A stretch of 31,633 bases of DNA from Oehlia diaphana (Eukaryota; Glomeromycota; Glomeromycetes; Glomerales; Glomeraceae): positions 10,400 through 42,032 of the forward strand of contig QZLH01000061.1 in assembly GCA_003833135.1 (NCBI GenBank), given 5' to 3'. Numbering within the stretch: position 1 is the first letter of the stretch; every line of letters starts with the position of its first letter. The notes under the pieces were generated by a model. It was not told the origin of the DNA and did no database searches. It saw only the letters and a list, made by a program, of their open reading frames with translations. Position numbers and translations under genes: made by a program. This document shows, one piece after another, positions 11,301 through 21,803 of the stretch.

Positions 11301-14300
11301 ATTACGCTTGTACTTTCAACACTCGCTGTATCTGTCTCATCATCGCCAGGTTCACTAGGAAAAGATACTATGCAAACGCTTCTTATCATATCAAATATCA
11401 TACTCCAACCATAAGTAAATGAATGACCTGATGTTTGTAATAATTTATTCAACGTTTCAAGACCCATCTTTCTAACTTCAACATGAAAACTTTTGCTCAC
11501 GTCTTGTGGATTTTTTTCTGGATTATTTACTAATTGACTTAATGAAACGAGTAATTGCATTTGTATTCTTTCGTCAATTTCGATATGCTCAGAACTTGCA
11601 TAGCTCATTGCTTGAATGACAATATCTGCAATTGTTTCACAAGCTTGCATACGAATTGGCGGTGGAGTAGATACGTAATTTGCAGTTTTAATGAGATGAG
11701 ATATTATTAAATCCCATATTAGGGAAGGTTCACGTGCTATCAACCGGGGCATGTTGATTAATGCAACTAAGTGAAGTTTGTTGATAGCAAAAGATTTTTC
11801 ATCTGACTTCTACAAGGAATGTAAATATAAAGATTACATGTAAAACCATTGTAATTCAATGCATGGATATTTAAGAACTTTCAAAAAAATAATTCATTCT
11901 TACATTCCCTATCATAGCACTCAACGGTGTAGATTTGGTTATCTTGCCCTCCGTAGGTACGTTATCTTGTCCTGATATTGAAACTTCAGTGTCCAATGGA
12001 ATACCACTTGTATAAGCATTTAACTTACATAATGCTCTTGTGAAAGCCTGTAAAGCATCGTCATCAAGATATTTGCAATTTTCAAATAATTTCTTGATTT
12101 GTATTAATAAAATGTTTAAATCATTGTCAATTGCTGTTTGCTGAGATGTTGTTAAATTAATCTGGTTAGATGAACCATGTTTTGGCGATGAAGGAATGAT
12201 ATTTCCTTTACTGGATGAATAAGTTCTTTTTATGCTTGGTGGATTAGAAGATATTTGTGATGAACTTCCTGCAGTGGGTAACGAAGTCACAGAATTAGAT
12301 GCAGGATTTTGCGATCCTATTCTACGCGAACCTCTTGAACCACCTCTAGCATGTTTAGGAAAGAGTATAAAATCTGCTAATTGAAGAGTTTCTAGTACCA
12401 AATACCAAGAATCACCCAAAACTCCTCCAAGATACTGTGCAATATTTAATAATATTTTTAAGCAAGATAAATTCCCATCTGATAATGTAACACCTTGAGC
12501 GGTTTCACTTCCCGTACTACTTAAACTTCCACCACTATGAGTTGCTTTACTTTCTGCCAGTGAAGCAGCAATTAAACTAGGAGGAACGGCTCCTTTACAT
12601 AAACTTGTCAAAAAAGCATCACGAGGTGTAGTCAATTGAAGAACACCACATACAATTGTAAAATTTTGGTAAGCCCTTAAAACCCCTTGAAATAACTCCT
12701 CATCTAGATTTGCTGTAAGAAAGAATGATTGTGCTGCAAGCAATCCTGGCCAGGCAGTATTAGCCATATCTGTAACAATCAGTATATCCTTGTAAAGTGG
12801 ATGTGATTCTAATTGTTGCAATGTGGTATTGCTAAAAGATGCAGATTGATTACATGTAGGTGACTGTGGAGGTGATGATGCTTTCTCGTTTTTTTGTTTA
12901 TGAATTAATCCGGAGAAAATACTCAAAACAAAATTATGCAAACCATCAGCTACTGAATTAAGACAAATAAGAGCAAGATAATATATGTACGTTTCCGGGA
13001 TCTGTGGTGGATCAACTTTATCTAATTGATCGACACTTCAAAAAGAATGAATTGTAAAAATTATAAACATAATCAAATTTCGATAATATTTAAATTAAAT
13101 TGTACATACCAATTTATCTTCATCACCGAAGTTGATGCTGTTAATCCAGGTACATCAGTCTGTCCTGAACCTCCAATTACACCAGCCATTCCAGATAATT
13201 CTAAACTTTCTCTCCCTTGATGTAAATGTCCAATTAATGAATGACTTCCAACACCCAATAATTGTGGTTTTTCGGCCGCCAATTTTCCAAAAGCATTAAC
13301 CATTTCACGAAATACATTCGTTGAATGACCTTGTTTATCATACAAGCGGTAAATAGAACGCAAGAGTGCTTGATCATCGCATATACCACGAAATATTTCC
13401 ATTGATATAACACGTTGCCACAATGGATTATCGGGCTCGAGAATTTTGATAAACATATTTAAGAATATTTCGCATTCCATTACCTAATTTCATGGGTTAA
13501 ATCACCATAATATAATAAAAGAGTAACAATAACTCTTAAAAGCATAATTCAACAATAAAATTCAATTACTCTATCTATCCAATAACTTAGGACAAAAGTA
13601 AATCTAAGTATTAATAAATAAACATTTACCAGAATTTCATTAAATTGTTTCAATAAAATGTGAACCAATCTCATTAATCTCATGATGGTAGGAAAGTCAA
13701 ATTTATCAGAGAAATTTTTGATAATTAAAGGACACACGCGTTCTCGAAGTAGGGCACAAAACTCTGGGTGCTATAATAACGTATGAAAATGAAAATTAAA
13801 ATGATATTATTAAAGAACATGCGATTATAGCCATATGGTACAAACCGTTTTAAATAATCTAAAATGATTTGTTAATATTGACTCTATTAATTCTAATCCA
13901 AATGTTCTTGATAAATTATGTAGTTTAAGATACACAGGATTTTCGCCATTAGTTAATAAACACAAATCTTGAAAAAGATAATATGCGTCTCTTGCACAAG
14001 GACGAAGTGCTATTACGCCTTCTCCGTGAACTGAAACAACGGTAGAGGTAGGTTTTATTGACCCTTGGATAAAAAATTAAGTATTTTAATACACGTAGTC
14101 CTATTTTTTTCCAAAAAAAAAAAAAAAAATAGGCACATAAAATAAAATACCATCTTTATCATTGATGCAGTCCTCCTCTTGAACTTTATCAAATATGTTA
14201 ATTACTAACTGACGCAAAGTTGCTGCAGCTGTATTATTTACTACTACAATCTTTGAATCTTGAAGTCGAAAACACATTAACAACGCCTAGAACAAATAAT

Positions 14301-15131
14301 ATTTATAATTATTATCTTATTAAAACTTTTTTTCTACAAATTAACCTTAATATCGGATTACCTCCGCTAACAAATCGCCATGTAAAGTTTGATAATTACT
14401 TAACAAAGGTGGCACCGTTTGAAGAATTTTAAGTTGAATGTCTACACCTTGTGACATAATGTCATTTAGGGTTTTAAGAACGGTTCTCACAGAAGACTAA
14501 TTAAGCATAGCATTTTAATAATGATAGATCGAGAAAGTGATTATATGATATATTGTCACGTTGAACTTTACCTCAGGAATCGCGTGGTGAGATATAAGTC
14601 TTTGTAAGCAACCTATAGAAATTGTTATCAATTTGACATGTTTTGTTTCACATGCAAGAATAAACGGACGCAGGAAATCATTGTTTTTTGCAAGTTCTTA
14701 ATAAAATTGAATAATGTTAAATATTATATTAATAAAAGTGTAAATATCAATAATTTATCGATAAATCGAGTTTACCTTGCGATATATTCATTCCAGGTCG
14801 CTCTTTGTGTGTTCTTAAAATTATAATGGATCTCTCAGCTGCCTATACTCATAAATAAATAATTGTAATTATTACAAATAAAAAAACCAAAAAAAGTATG
14901 ACCCGCAGCAAAATTCAGGAAGGCTTAGCAAAGTAATATATTATATATGTTCATATATTTATAATAATAACAAAGCAGAAAGATTAAACTATTAAGAATA
15001 ATAAGGAAAATATTTTGACGTCGTAAAAGGCGATTGGTGTAAATTACCTCTTTAATTTCTGGGTGTTTCCTGCGAGCTTCATTTGAAAGCTGCAAGAGTT
15101 CGGCGTTTAAAGAAGCGATAAGTCCACTCAT
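8312..15131 (-). CDS. MON2: MON2, Golgi/endosomal trafficking scaffold (Sec7/BIG-related, no Sec7 domain)
   Basis: Fifteen exons on the minus strand: 15131-15048, 14842-14776, 14696-14572, 14496-14362, 14286-14151, 14063-13846, 13770-13630, 13483-13110, 13035-11904, 11806-9713, 9634-9490, 9414-9339, 9254-8745, 8639-8542, 8466-8312. All phases close and give 1829 aa, close to the known family size (yeast and human about 1640-1720). The N-terminus (LNAELLQLSNEARRKHPEIK then EAAERS) is the conserved DCB start. Further hallmarks are FILACETKHVKLITISIGCL, LLMCFRLQDSK with NTAAATLRQLVI, FCALLRERVCPLIIKNF, and a VDQLDKVDPPQIPE segment before the long central exons. MON2 is a peripheral membrane protein of the late Golgi and endosomes. 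It works with Dop1 and the Neo1 flippase and modulates Arf-family traffic. It resembles large Arf-GEFs but lacks the catalytic Sec7 domain, and none is seen here. Ser/Gly/Asn-rich inserts occur in exon 9. Most introns are 74-105 bp; the first is 205 bp. The ATG at 15131 starts directly at the conserved N-terminus. Confidence 0.95.
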
Positions 15132-15663
15132 TTTTGAAAATGTTTGCCAATTTATAATATCTACAAAGACAACGGTATAAATTGGACCATCAGCAGCCTT
15201 CCGATCTATAAAATTTTAAAAAAATAATTTACAACAAATCTAAGCGAAAAATTTCTTCGAAAATTTCAAAATGATGATCTCAACAAATGTCTATCCAACC
15301 AATCATACCGTGCGACTCATGTTGTCTAACGGCTCAAAATTTAGTTCGTAATCCGTGGGGTAATTAATACCAAGATTCTAGATAAATCTGGAGGATGGAG
15401 TATATTAAAATATATTAACAATATTGACCTACAAGGAAAATCTTTTTTGTTATATAAAAATGTTAAGATAATAAAGTTAATTATGTATATAGTGAAACTA
15501 TATAGTGAAACTTTTAGGAAATTATTAGTTATTAGTTTTATAAATGTGGAATTGTGGAATTATTAGATCGTTGACACGTCGTACAAAAAATTAAAGCTTA
15601 TCATTTATCAAAGCTCCCATGATAGTGTTTTCCTCATAGTTATTATTTTTAAAAAAATTAGTC
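15132..15663. promoter_or_regulatory. Shared divergent promoter region of MON2 and the IQM-like gene
   Basis: The two start codons face away from each other across 532 bp, so both promoters and 5' UTRs must lie here. A CCAAT word occurs at 15299-15303. On the MON2 side there is a possible 5'-UTR splice acceptor (minus-strand TTTTATAG just before ATCGGAAGG, around 15200-15210), which is unproven. The IQM side carries three adjacent short tandem duplications (15486-15560), listed separately. No TATA element can be assigned with confidence in such A+T-rich sequence. Confidence 0.6.
15486..15560. repeat. Three successive perfect micro-duplications
   Basis: TATATAGTGAAAC occurs twice in tandem (15486-15511), TTATTAG twice in tandem (15522-15535), and TGTGGAAT twice in tandem (15545-15560). 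All three lie within 75 bp, about 105-180 bp upstream of the IQM-like start codon. Confidence 0.85.
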
Positions 15664-17424
15664 ATGAGTGACATTCCAGCTAATACAGGGAACGAAGAAT
15701 CAAGTACTTCCAATAAACAATCAACTTCTGAAGAACATGTTAAGAATGACGAATCTACGGAGTATTTAGAACAATCGGCAACGAAAATAGCTAATGCTTG
15801 GCGATACCACCGGTAATTAATTGCATACTCGAATATTAACAATAAAATTAACGTTTAAGCTGAAACTGGTTTACAATAACTTTAAATTAGTAAAACGCGG
15901 GAAGAAGAGGGAAAAATCTTATCTGCCAATTCCAGAGACATGATTATCAAAAGCAATAGTTCATGTCTTCATTTGCCTGGGCAAACTTGCCCTGTCTGGT
16001 CTCAATGGGAAGAACTGCTCAATGCCGTAGAAGAACATTTACGTCGTAAAGAATTACGTGATGAACCTCCAAGCTCTAGTCAAAAATTTGAACTTGCTAT
16101 GACCGTGGTAGAACGTATTGCAAAAGTACTTGTTGAACTTTACTGTTTTTTATTATTCTTACAAAACGTGCTGACGCAGGAATTATGATGTAAAATTTTG
16201 ACCATCAATGTGGTTTTTTTGATTAGTGTCAAAAGTTTATTCAATATCTATGTCCTTTTCTTTTTACTATCTGATTGTCTCGATATTCAAGGGGTCTAGT
16301 TCTGTCAAGAATCACCTCTGGCTCATCCTAGACACAGAACACTGGTTGGAAATATGTGATGAGAAGCATCGATATGGATCAAACCTAAAGGTTCGTTTGT
16401 TAATAATCATTATTAATGAATTTTTATTTAAATATTTTTTTTAAGAAGAAAAATTAATTAAAATATTATCAATATTTAGGTTTACCATGATTACTGGCTC
16501 AAGACATCGACACCAGAAAATTTTTTCGAATGGTTAGATAATGGTTCAGGTAAAACTTTGGATTTGGAAGCTAGACCACGTAGTTTATTGGACAGTCAAC
16601 TAGTAAAGTATCTTACATCAAAAGAACGTGCAGAACACGAAGTAATTTTTAAGGATGGATTGCTCATCTATGCACAAAGCGGGAAGCCAGTACATACCAA
16701 TCCACCGGATCCTGATTCCGTAGCCCCGGCAGATAGTACACAAAATTTATCTATACCAAATACAACCGAACCTCGTTCATTATCACCCGCACCTAGTTCT
16801 CAAGGAAGTTTAAATGAAGAAATTGAAGATCCAACTTCAACTGGACCGACACGACGGGAAAGTACCGAAATTGGGCCTAGACGTGAAAAATGGATTTATG
16901 TCACAGACTGTAGTGGAAAATTTTATGTAGGCCAAAAAAAAAAAGGTCATTTTCATCATTCATCATTTCTTGCAGGAGGGGCTATCCGTGCAGCTGGAGG
17001 AATTAAGGTTCGAGAAGGTAAACTTCTTGAAATTAATCCAAATAGTGGACATTATAAGCCAGCACAACATCATTTCAAAGCACTTGTCGAAAGATTAGTA
17101 AACGAGGGAATTGATGTTAAAGACGTAAAAGTAATCTCTCCAAATGAAAATCTTGAGAAGAGATTAATGGCCAAATACAAATTTAAACGTTTAGCAATGT
17201 TTAGTATGGTTTATGATGAACTTATGCGAGATGCTAACAATACAATTAATCAAAAGATTGATTTTATGGATCGTCACGTTTCTATTTTCAAAAGAAATGT
17301 GACAGAAACCATTAATTCCTGCAAGGAATCAATCAAAGATTGGATACGACGAATTATGCCAGGCGACGATGATATGGCAGAAAATCATATACCTGATAAT
17401 GATCAACAAAATGGCCTTCATTAA
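15664..17424 (+). CDS. IQM-like protein (degenerate IQ motif plus IQM core domain)
   Basis: Four exons: 15664-15812, 15891-16125, 16292-16390, 16480-17424. Phases close and give 475 aa. Near the N-terminus, ATKIANAWRYHRKTREE (residues 39-55) resembles an IQ calmodulin-binding motif. The usual Gln is Ala43 and the usual Gly is Tyr48, so calmodulin binding is plausible but not certain. The rest matches the core of the plant IQM family and its fungal relatives: HWLEICDEKHRYGSNLK (145-161), VYHDYW then FFEWLDNGSGK (162-186), PRSLLDSQLVKYLTSKER, KWIYV (298), YVGQKKKGHFHHSSFLAGG (310-328) and SGHYKP (350-355). A Ser/Pro-rich insert (about 235-295) interrupts the core. Plant IQM proteins bind calmodulin and act in stress and reproduction; the fungal role is unknown to me. 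The least certain join is intron 2 (16126-16291): it has a GTACTT donor, and several AG acceptors lie nearby. The one used keeps frame into the conserved block. Confidence 0.85.
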
Positions 17425-17897
17425 AATTATTACACATTTTTTATAATTTTATATCCTTTATATATTTTTTTTAAAGATGAGTATTTAATTATCATAATTC
17501 AGTTTAAATTTATTTGGCGAACAAATTATAATTTATGTTGTGGAATGGAAATAAATTTATTAATTATTAGAATCTTGTAATCAAGTACAGTAATGATATC
17601 ATTAATAATATAAATAACAATGTATCAATCATTATATCATTATTCAAATAATAAATAAAACTCAAATTGACATAAATTTTTAAGTTTTAATTGTGTTTAA
17701 CGTTTTTATATTCTTGAAATACAGTACATATATTAAAAAATTATTATCCTGTTCAAAAGTAATTTTCATGGAACAATTTTAATCGCAATTTGTATCGAAA
17801 ATCTCAAGAAACAAGGATCTTAAGAAGAACGAGTTGAAAATAAGATACTTATATGATGAACCTTTAAAAAGAATTAACTATTATATTCATAAACAAA

Positions 17898-18241
17898 ATG
17901 AAATTAAAAAATGGTAAAAATGAAGAAACCGATGGTAAGAATCAATAAAAATTATTAATATATAATAAAGATACTTTAAAACACGGAAACAAAAAGGATA
18001 TTTTAATTGAACAACCTTCGGATAAAATCAAAGAGTAACGCAGGATCCATATATCCTTTCTTGGACTGATTTGGACCCTTTCTTATCACAAAGCTCTTTG
18101 AAAGATGAAAATCAATCACTTGAAAACCTTTTTGATTTTCTTTTCGGAAAAGATGATATTACACACGAGCCATCGTTGAACGTGGATTATTATTCATGCG
18201 ACCAATCGATCTACAATTATTGGATAAATTATTTCTATTAA
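17898..18241 (+). other. Possible small gene or gene remnant (unrecognised)
   Basis: An ATG at 17898 opens MKLKNGKNEETD, then meets a canonical-looking GTAAGA at 17935. An AG at 17969-17970 would restart the frame as DTLKHGNKKDILIEQPSDK before a stop at 18035-18037. Overlapping in another frame, 18026-18241 is stop-free for 71 codons. Its translation has Asp/Leu/Phe-rich stretches such as SWTDLDPFLSQSSLKDENQ and ENLFDFLFGKDD. The implied intron is only 36 bp, shorter than any other here (68 bp or more), and the two frames do not join without a frameshift. It could be a decayed gene, a 3'-UTR feature of the IQM-like gene, or chance. No known domain recognised. Confidence 0.2.
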
Positions 18242-18624
18242 CAAACGACCATTTATTACATTTATTTCTCTAAAGCTCATTGAATTCTTTTCAAAAAAAA
18301 AAAAAAAAAAAAAAACCCAAAGTATATTTATCACATGTGAATATATTTATTACGAATTATTAATGATGTATAACAAATAACGATCTACTTTATGTATATG
18401 TCGTAAAATACACAAAATTTCCTCTAAACAGATGTCGATATTTTTTATCAATTAGTAATTTCATCAACCAATTAAATTTTATTTATAAATAACATAAACG
18501 AACTAAACCTAAAAAGGTTAAGTTTACTTATAGATTACAGGCATTGAGAAAAAAAAAATTTAATTAATTTTAGGGACATCCCGCATAAATACATGAGAAA
18601 TTAAAACAGTATAAAAAAAAAAGA

Positions 18625-18773
18625 ACCGAGTCAATATTCCCAGTCAATAAAAAAAATTTTTTTTACATACATATATATGTACATATATATATAATAAAAA
18701 GTTACCGAGTCAAAATTTTTTTTATGTACCCAGTCTTAAAAAAAGGAACCGAGCTAAAATATTCCTGAGTCAA
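18625..18773 (+). repeat. Cluster of CCGAGTCA/CTGAGTCA words
   Basis: ACCGAGTCAA occurs at 18625-18634 and 18704-18713. Variants ACCGAGCTAA (around 18748) and CCTGAGTCAA (18764-18773) follow. CCCAGTC words sit between them (around 18640 and 18729). Each word is followed by an A/T run. TGAGTCA (18766-18772) matches the consensus site of Gcn4/AP-1-type bZIP factors. A related CTCGG...TGACTCGG occurs at about 21062-21077, closer to TUP1. Confidence 0.55.
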
Positions 18774-18802
18774 AAAAAAAAAAAAAAAAAAAATTTTTTT
18801 TT

Positions 18803-18922
18803 ATGATCATTGATAACCATCATAGTATTAAAGTTTCTTGTGATGATGAACATGAATTGATGCCTATTTATAACTTGAACCGGCATGAGCTCTGTGATAG
18901 ATTTTATCTCGGATTGCGCTAA
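18803..18922 (+). other. Short open frame, 39 codons, unrecognised
   Basis: It starts MIIDNHHSIKVSCDDEHELM and ends LCDRFYLGLR before a TAA. It follows directly on an A22T9 tract. The composition looks more coding-like than the surroundings, but it is short and matches nothing I know. It could be a relic or chance. Confidence 0.15.
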
Positions 18923-19156
18923 TAAATACTTGCTTGGCAAGGCTTAAAAACATTTCTATACAAAGTTAGTAAATAAATATATAAGAGATCAGCTTATTGG
19001 TATGTTTATCATAATAGGGAAATATGGCTTTTTATTTTAAAAGAAAAACGTGCGATGTGCGCTTTACGGCAATGAGTGTCGACTTGGAAAAATACTTTAG
19101 ATTTTGTGCTTGAGGCTTTGTTGTATTTCTTATTCCGTAATTTAATATTTTTTTTA

Positions 19157-19190
<34 letters not shown>
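19157..19190. repeat. T17A17 homopolymer palindrome
   Basis: Seventeen T followed directly by seventeen A make a perfect 34-bp palindrome. Similar T(n)A(n) junctions occur at 6761-6792 (T18A14, in an intron) and 29281-29314 (T10A16T8, in an intron). A reversed A(n)T(n) junction lies at 18772-18802. Confidence 0.85.
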
Positions 19191-19381
19191 TTAGCTACAT
19201 TTTTTTAAAATAAAATGTGCATTTTTTTATTCATAATCATTTTTTTAGATTAATAGATGTTTATGAAAGTATGTCATCTGTGGGGTAAGTCATCCCTTTA
19301 ATAGTTTAGTAAAATCTTCCTTTACGAATGATTTCAATAAACAAGAAGTGTAACAGGTTTTTTCTGCTGAATGCCGATTGA

Positions 19382-19543
19382 ATGAAAATAGCGGGAAGTT
19401 GTGGGGAAATATTTCAAAGCAGTCATGTGACGTCAACAAAAAGTGATCGTGATATTTTGGTCACACAAGAAAAGATAAAAACTCTTCGGAAGGAAAAGAA
19501 AAAAAAATTTTTAATTAGATTAAGCATCTTCAGCCCATCCTGA
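19382..19543 (+). other. Short open frame, 53 aa, unrecognised
   Basis: ATG at 19382, TGA at 19541-19543. It begins MKIAGSCGEIFQSSHVTSTK and contains a Lys-rich stretch around residues 31-43. The perfect TGACGTCA lies inside it. In another frame, an open stretch (about 19525-19602) continues just past its stop and ends with KKKKEWVDDSQDKMTGF, which might mean a small spliced or decayed gene. No homology is recognised and it could be chance. Confidence 0.2.
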
Positions 19544-20448
19544 CTACTAAAAAGAAGAAAGAATGGGTGGATGATTCACAAGACAAAATGACAGGTTTTT
19601 AATGGGTTTGATGAACAAATAACCTATTTTCGGAAGAATTTCTTATGCTAAACCAAATAAAGATTAGTTTGAAATTCCTCATAAATAAATTAAATTTCCT
19701 TTACCGCGGATCATTATTACACATAAACATTAAATATTAAATATTGTTCCTTATCATTTGAAATTCCAAAACTCACGAATACTTTTGTTGGTTAAGTAAA
19801 TTGACATCAACTCACACGATGATTTGGTACACAAACAAATAAAAAAAATTTCTCTAAAAAAAAAAAAAAAGAACAATCCATCCAAATAGATCTAATTATT
19901 TACGATTATGTCACTCAATTATTCTATTTTTAATTCTATGTGCCGCAGTAACCTCCGCACTGATTTACATGCAACTATTAGAACTATGATTATAGTTTGA
20001 TAATTGGTTGTGCTTGTGGCCTGATTTACCCTGAGATTATTCTTTTTCTTCTATTCCTTCTACGATAGCATGTGATCAATGCCATGTGGCACATTCAAAC
20101 TATATCGAGAATAGTAATATGATATTTTGGAAATAATTATTGTAAAAATTCTCGCACATTGGCATGATTGTTTACACCACCAGATATTTGGTAATCTAAA
20201 AAAAAACAATTATATGAGAACAAATAGTCGATGATTGAAAGATTTTATCTTTCAATAAATGTTCTTTTTATTACTTTCAGGAATGTTTCTTTTTTTTTTC
20301 TTTCTTCCTCCCCTTTTTTCCTTTTATTCCGATAATTCATTCATCAACAATTCAAATGCTCGTCATCAACTTTGTCATCCATGACATAAAGAAGTTACAT
20401 TAGTTACTATTATTGGGATATAAACTTGAAGAATGAATTGTTTGTTTT

Positions 20449-20449
<1 letters not shown>

Positions 20450-20499
<50 letters not shown>
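20450..20499 (+). repeat. 50-nt uninterrupted poly-A tract
   Basis: Fifty consecutive A are followed by GAC, another A run and GACAAAAAGG. It is the longest homopolymer in the window. It may be a retroposed poly-A tail, slippage expansion or an assembly-sensitive tract. No obvious cDNA-like sequence precedes it. Confidence 0.9.
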
Positions 20500-20501
<2 letters not shown>

Positions 20502-21663
20502 CAAAAAAAAAAAGACAAAAAGGTTTTAAGGGATGAAACCTCATAAATGTAAATGTATAGATTACAATTCCGTTCGGGTTATCAGCTTGTTTTTGGAAGT
20601 TTGATTGCCGGAGGGACCAACCAATGAACCCCCAAATTTGTGTTACCTAATTAGAATTGATGTATTACAGAGATTTACTTCTTAATTTACCTTTGCCCAC
20701 TTTTTCACCTTTTTTTTTTTTTTAAGAAAAAAAAAATAATATAAAATAAAATTTAATTTACGAGTCTAACCATAATATATATTACTAGCTTAATTAAATA
20801 GATTGTTTGAAGTATAATATAAAATAAAAATAGGTTTGAATGAAGTATCGACATTGCGCATCACGCAGAGGTGCTAATAAATGTCTTATCGATATCCATC
20901 AACTTATTTATTCAGTCGGAGACTTAACAATATCAAACAATGCAGTCTAAACAACTCAGTAACAAAAAACAGCACAGATCAGCGAAGTAATAAAAAAAAA
21001 TTTTTTTCTTTTAAAACGTTCCATAAACTGCATAATATAAAAAAAGACTAATTTTTTTTACTCGGTGCTGACTCGGAAATTTTTTTTACAATCTGCTGTG
21101 TTCATTTGAATAGTTATACATCTTTCCTTTTGTAGTCTAGTTGATTTAAATGACGTAAACAAATTTCGTTTTGTGCCATTAGAGTTCTGTGGTTCCCTAG
21201 TTTTGATCAAATTTTTTTTTCAATTTAGTCCACTACTTTGCTTATTTTTACTTTTTGCACCCCCCAAAAACTTTCTTTTGCCCACACTTGCTTCTTTTGA
21301 AAAAAGGAAAAACAAACTTTAACTGTTCCTTTTGTTGTTGTTGATCCTAAAATTTACTACTCTCTTCGTTCGTCCGTCGGGACAAAAAAAAAAATATATA
21401 CATATATTTTATTTAGTTAATCTACAGTAAGTACCCCTTTACATGGAAATTTGTCAGCGCTATTACTTTTTTTCACCATCCTCAATCTATGGTTCCTCTC
21501 CATTAATCTTTCATAAAAAATAAGTACTAAGAATTATTAAAACAACAAACAAGTTTGTTTTAAAACTATTCGTCATAAATTTCCTTATAAATATATTTAA
21601 TATATTAATAAAACTCGTTATTTTTATATTGAACATTATCTTTATTGACCTTAAAGATTATTT

Positions 21664-21694
21664 ATTTTTATTTTTATTTTTATTTTTTATTTTT
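21664..21694 (+). repeat. (ATTTTT)n simple repeat
   Basis: A recurs with a period of six bases (21664, 21670, 21676, 21682, then 21689) in a T background. It lies about 110-140 bp upstream of the TUP1 start codon, probably in the promoter or 5' UTR. Confidence 0.75.
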
Positions 21695-21803
21695 CTAAAT
21701 TCTGTTAACCTTGTCTTTATTACCACACAAAGTACTCTCCATCAGTAAGAAAAGAGTGGAAGAAGAAGGCTTCTTCTTTTAACGTATCTAGTAATTTGAG
21801 AAG

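Larger units (their letters stand above)
17425..21803. other. Long gene-poor region upstream of TUP1
   Basis: These 4.4 kb hold the IQM-like 3' UTR, the TUP1 promoter and 5' leader, and little that looks coding. Visible items are several poly-A and T(n)A(n) tracts, a cluster of CCGAGTCA-like words (18625-18773), a perfect TGACGTCA (19428-19435), an (ATTTTT)n run at 21664-21694, and three short unexplained open frames (18026-18241, 18803-18922, 19382-19543). The last 500 bases before TUP1 are pyrimidine-rich (for example 21220-21370), as is common in fungal promoters and leaders. Confidence 0.6.

Noticed and set aside
15940..16188. Separate 82-aa gene, and initial thought of TIM54 for the 15664-17424 locus
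   Set aside because: The stretch is part of exon 2 of the IQM-like gene plus the start of intron 2. The conserved HRYGSNLK and YVGQKKKGHFHHSSFLAGG blocks fit the IQM family, not TIM54.
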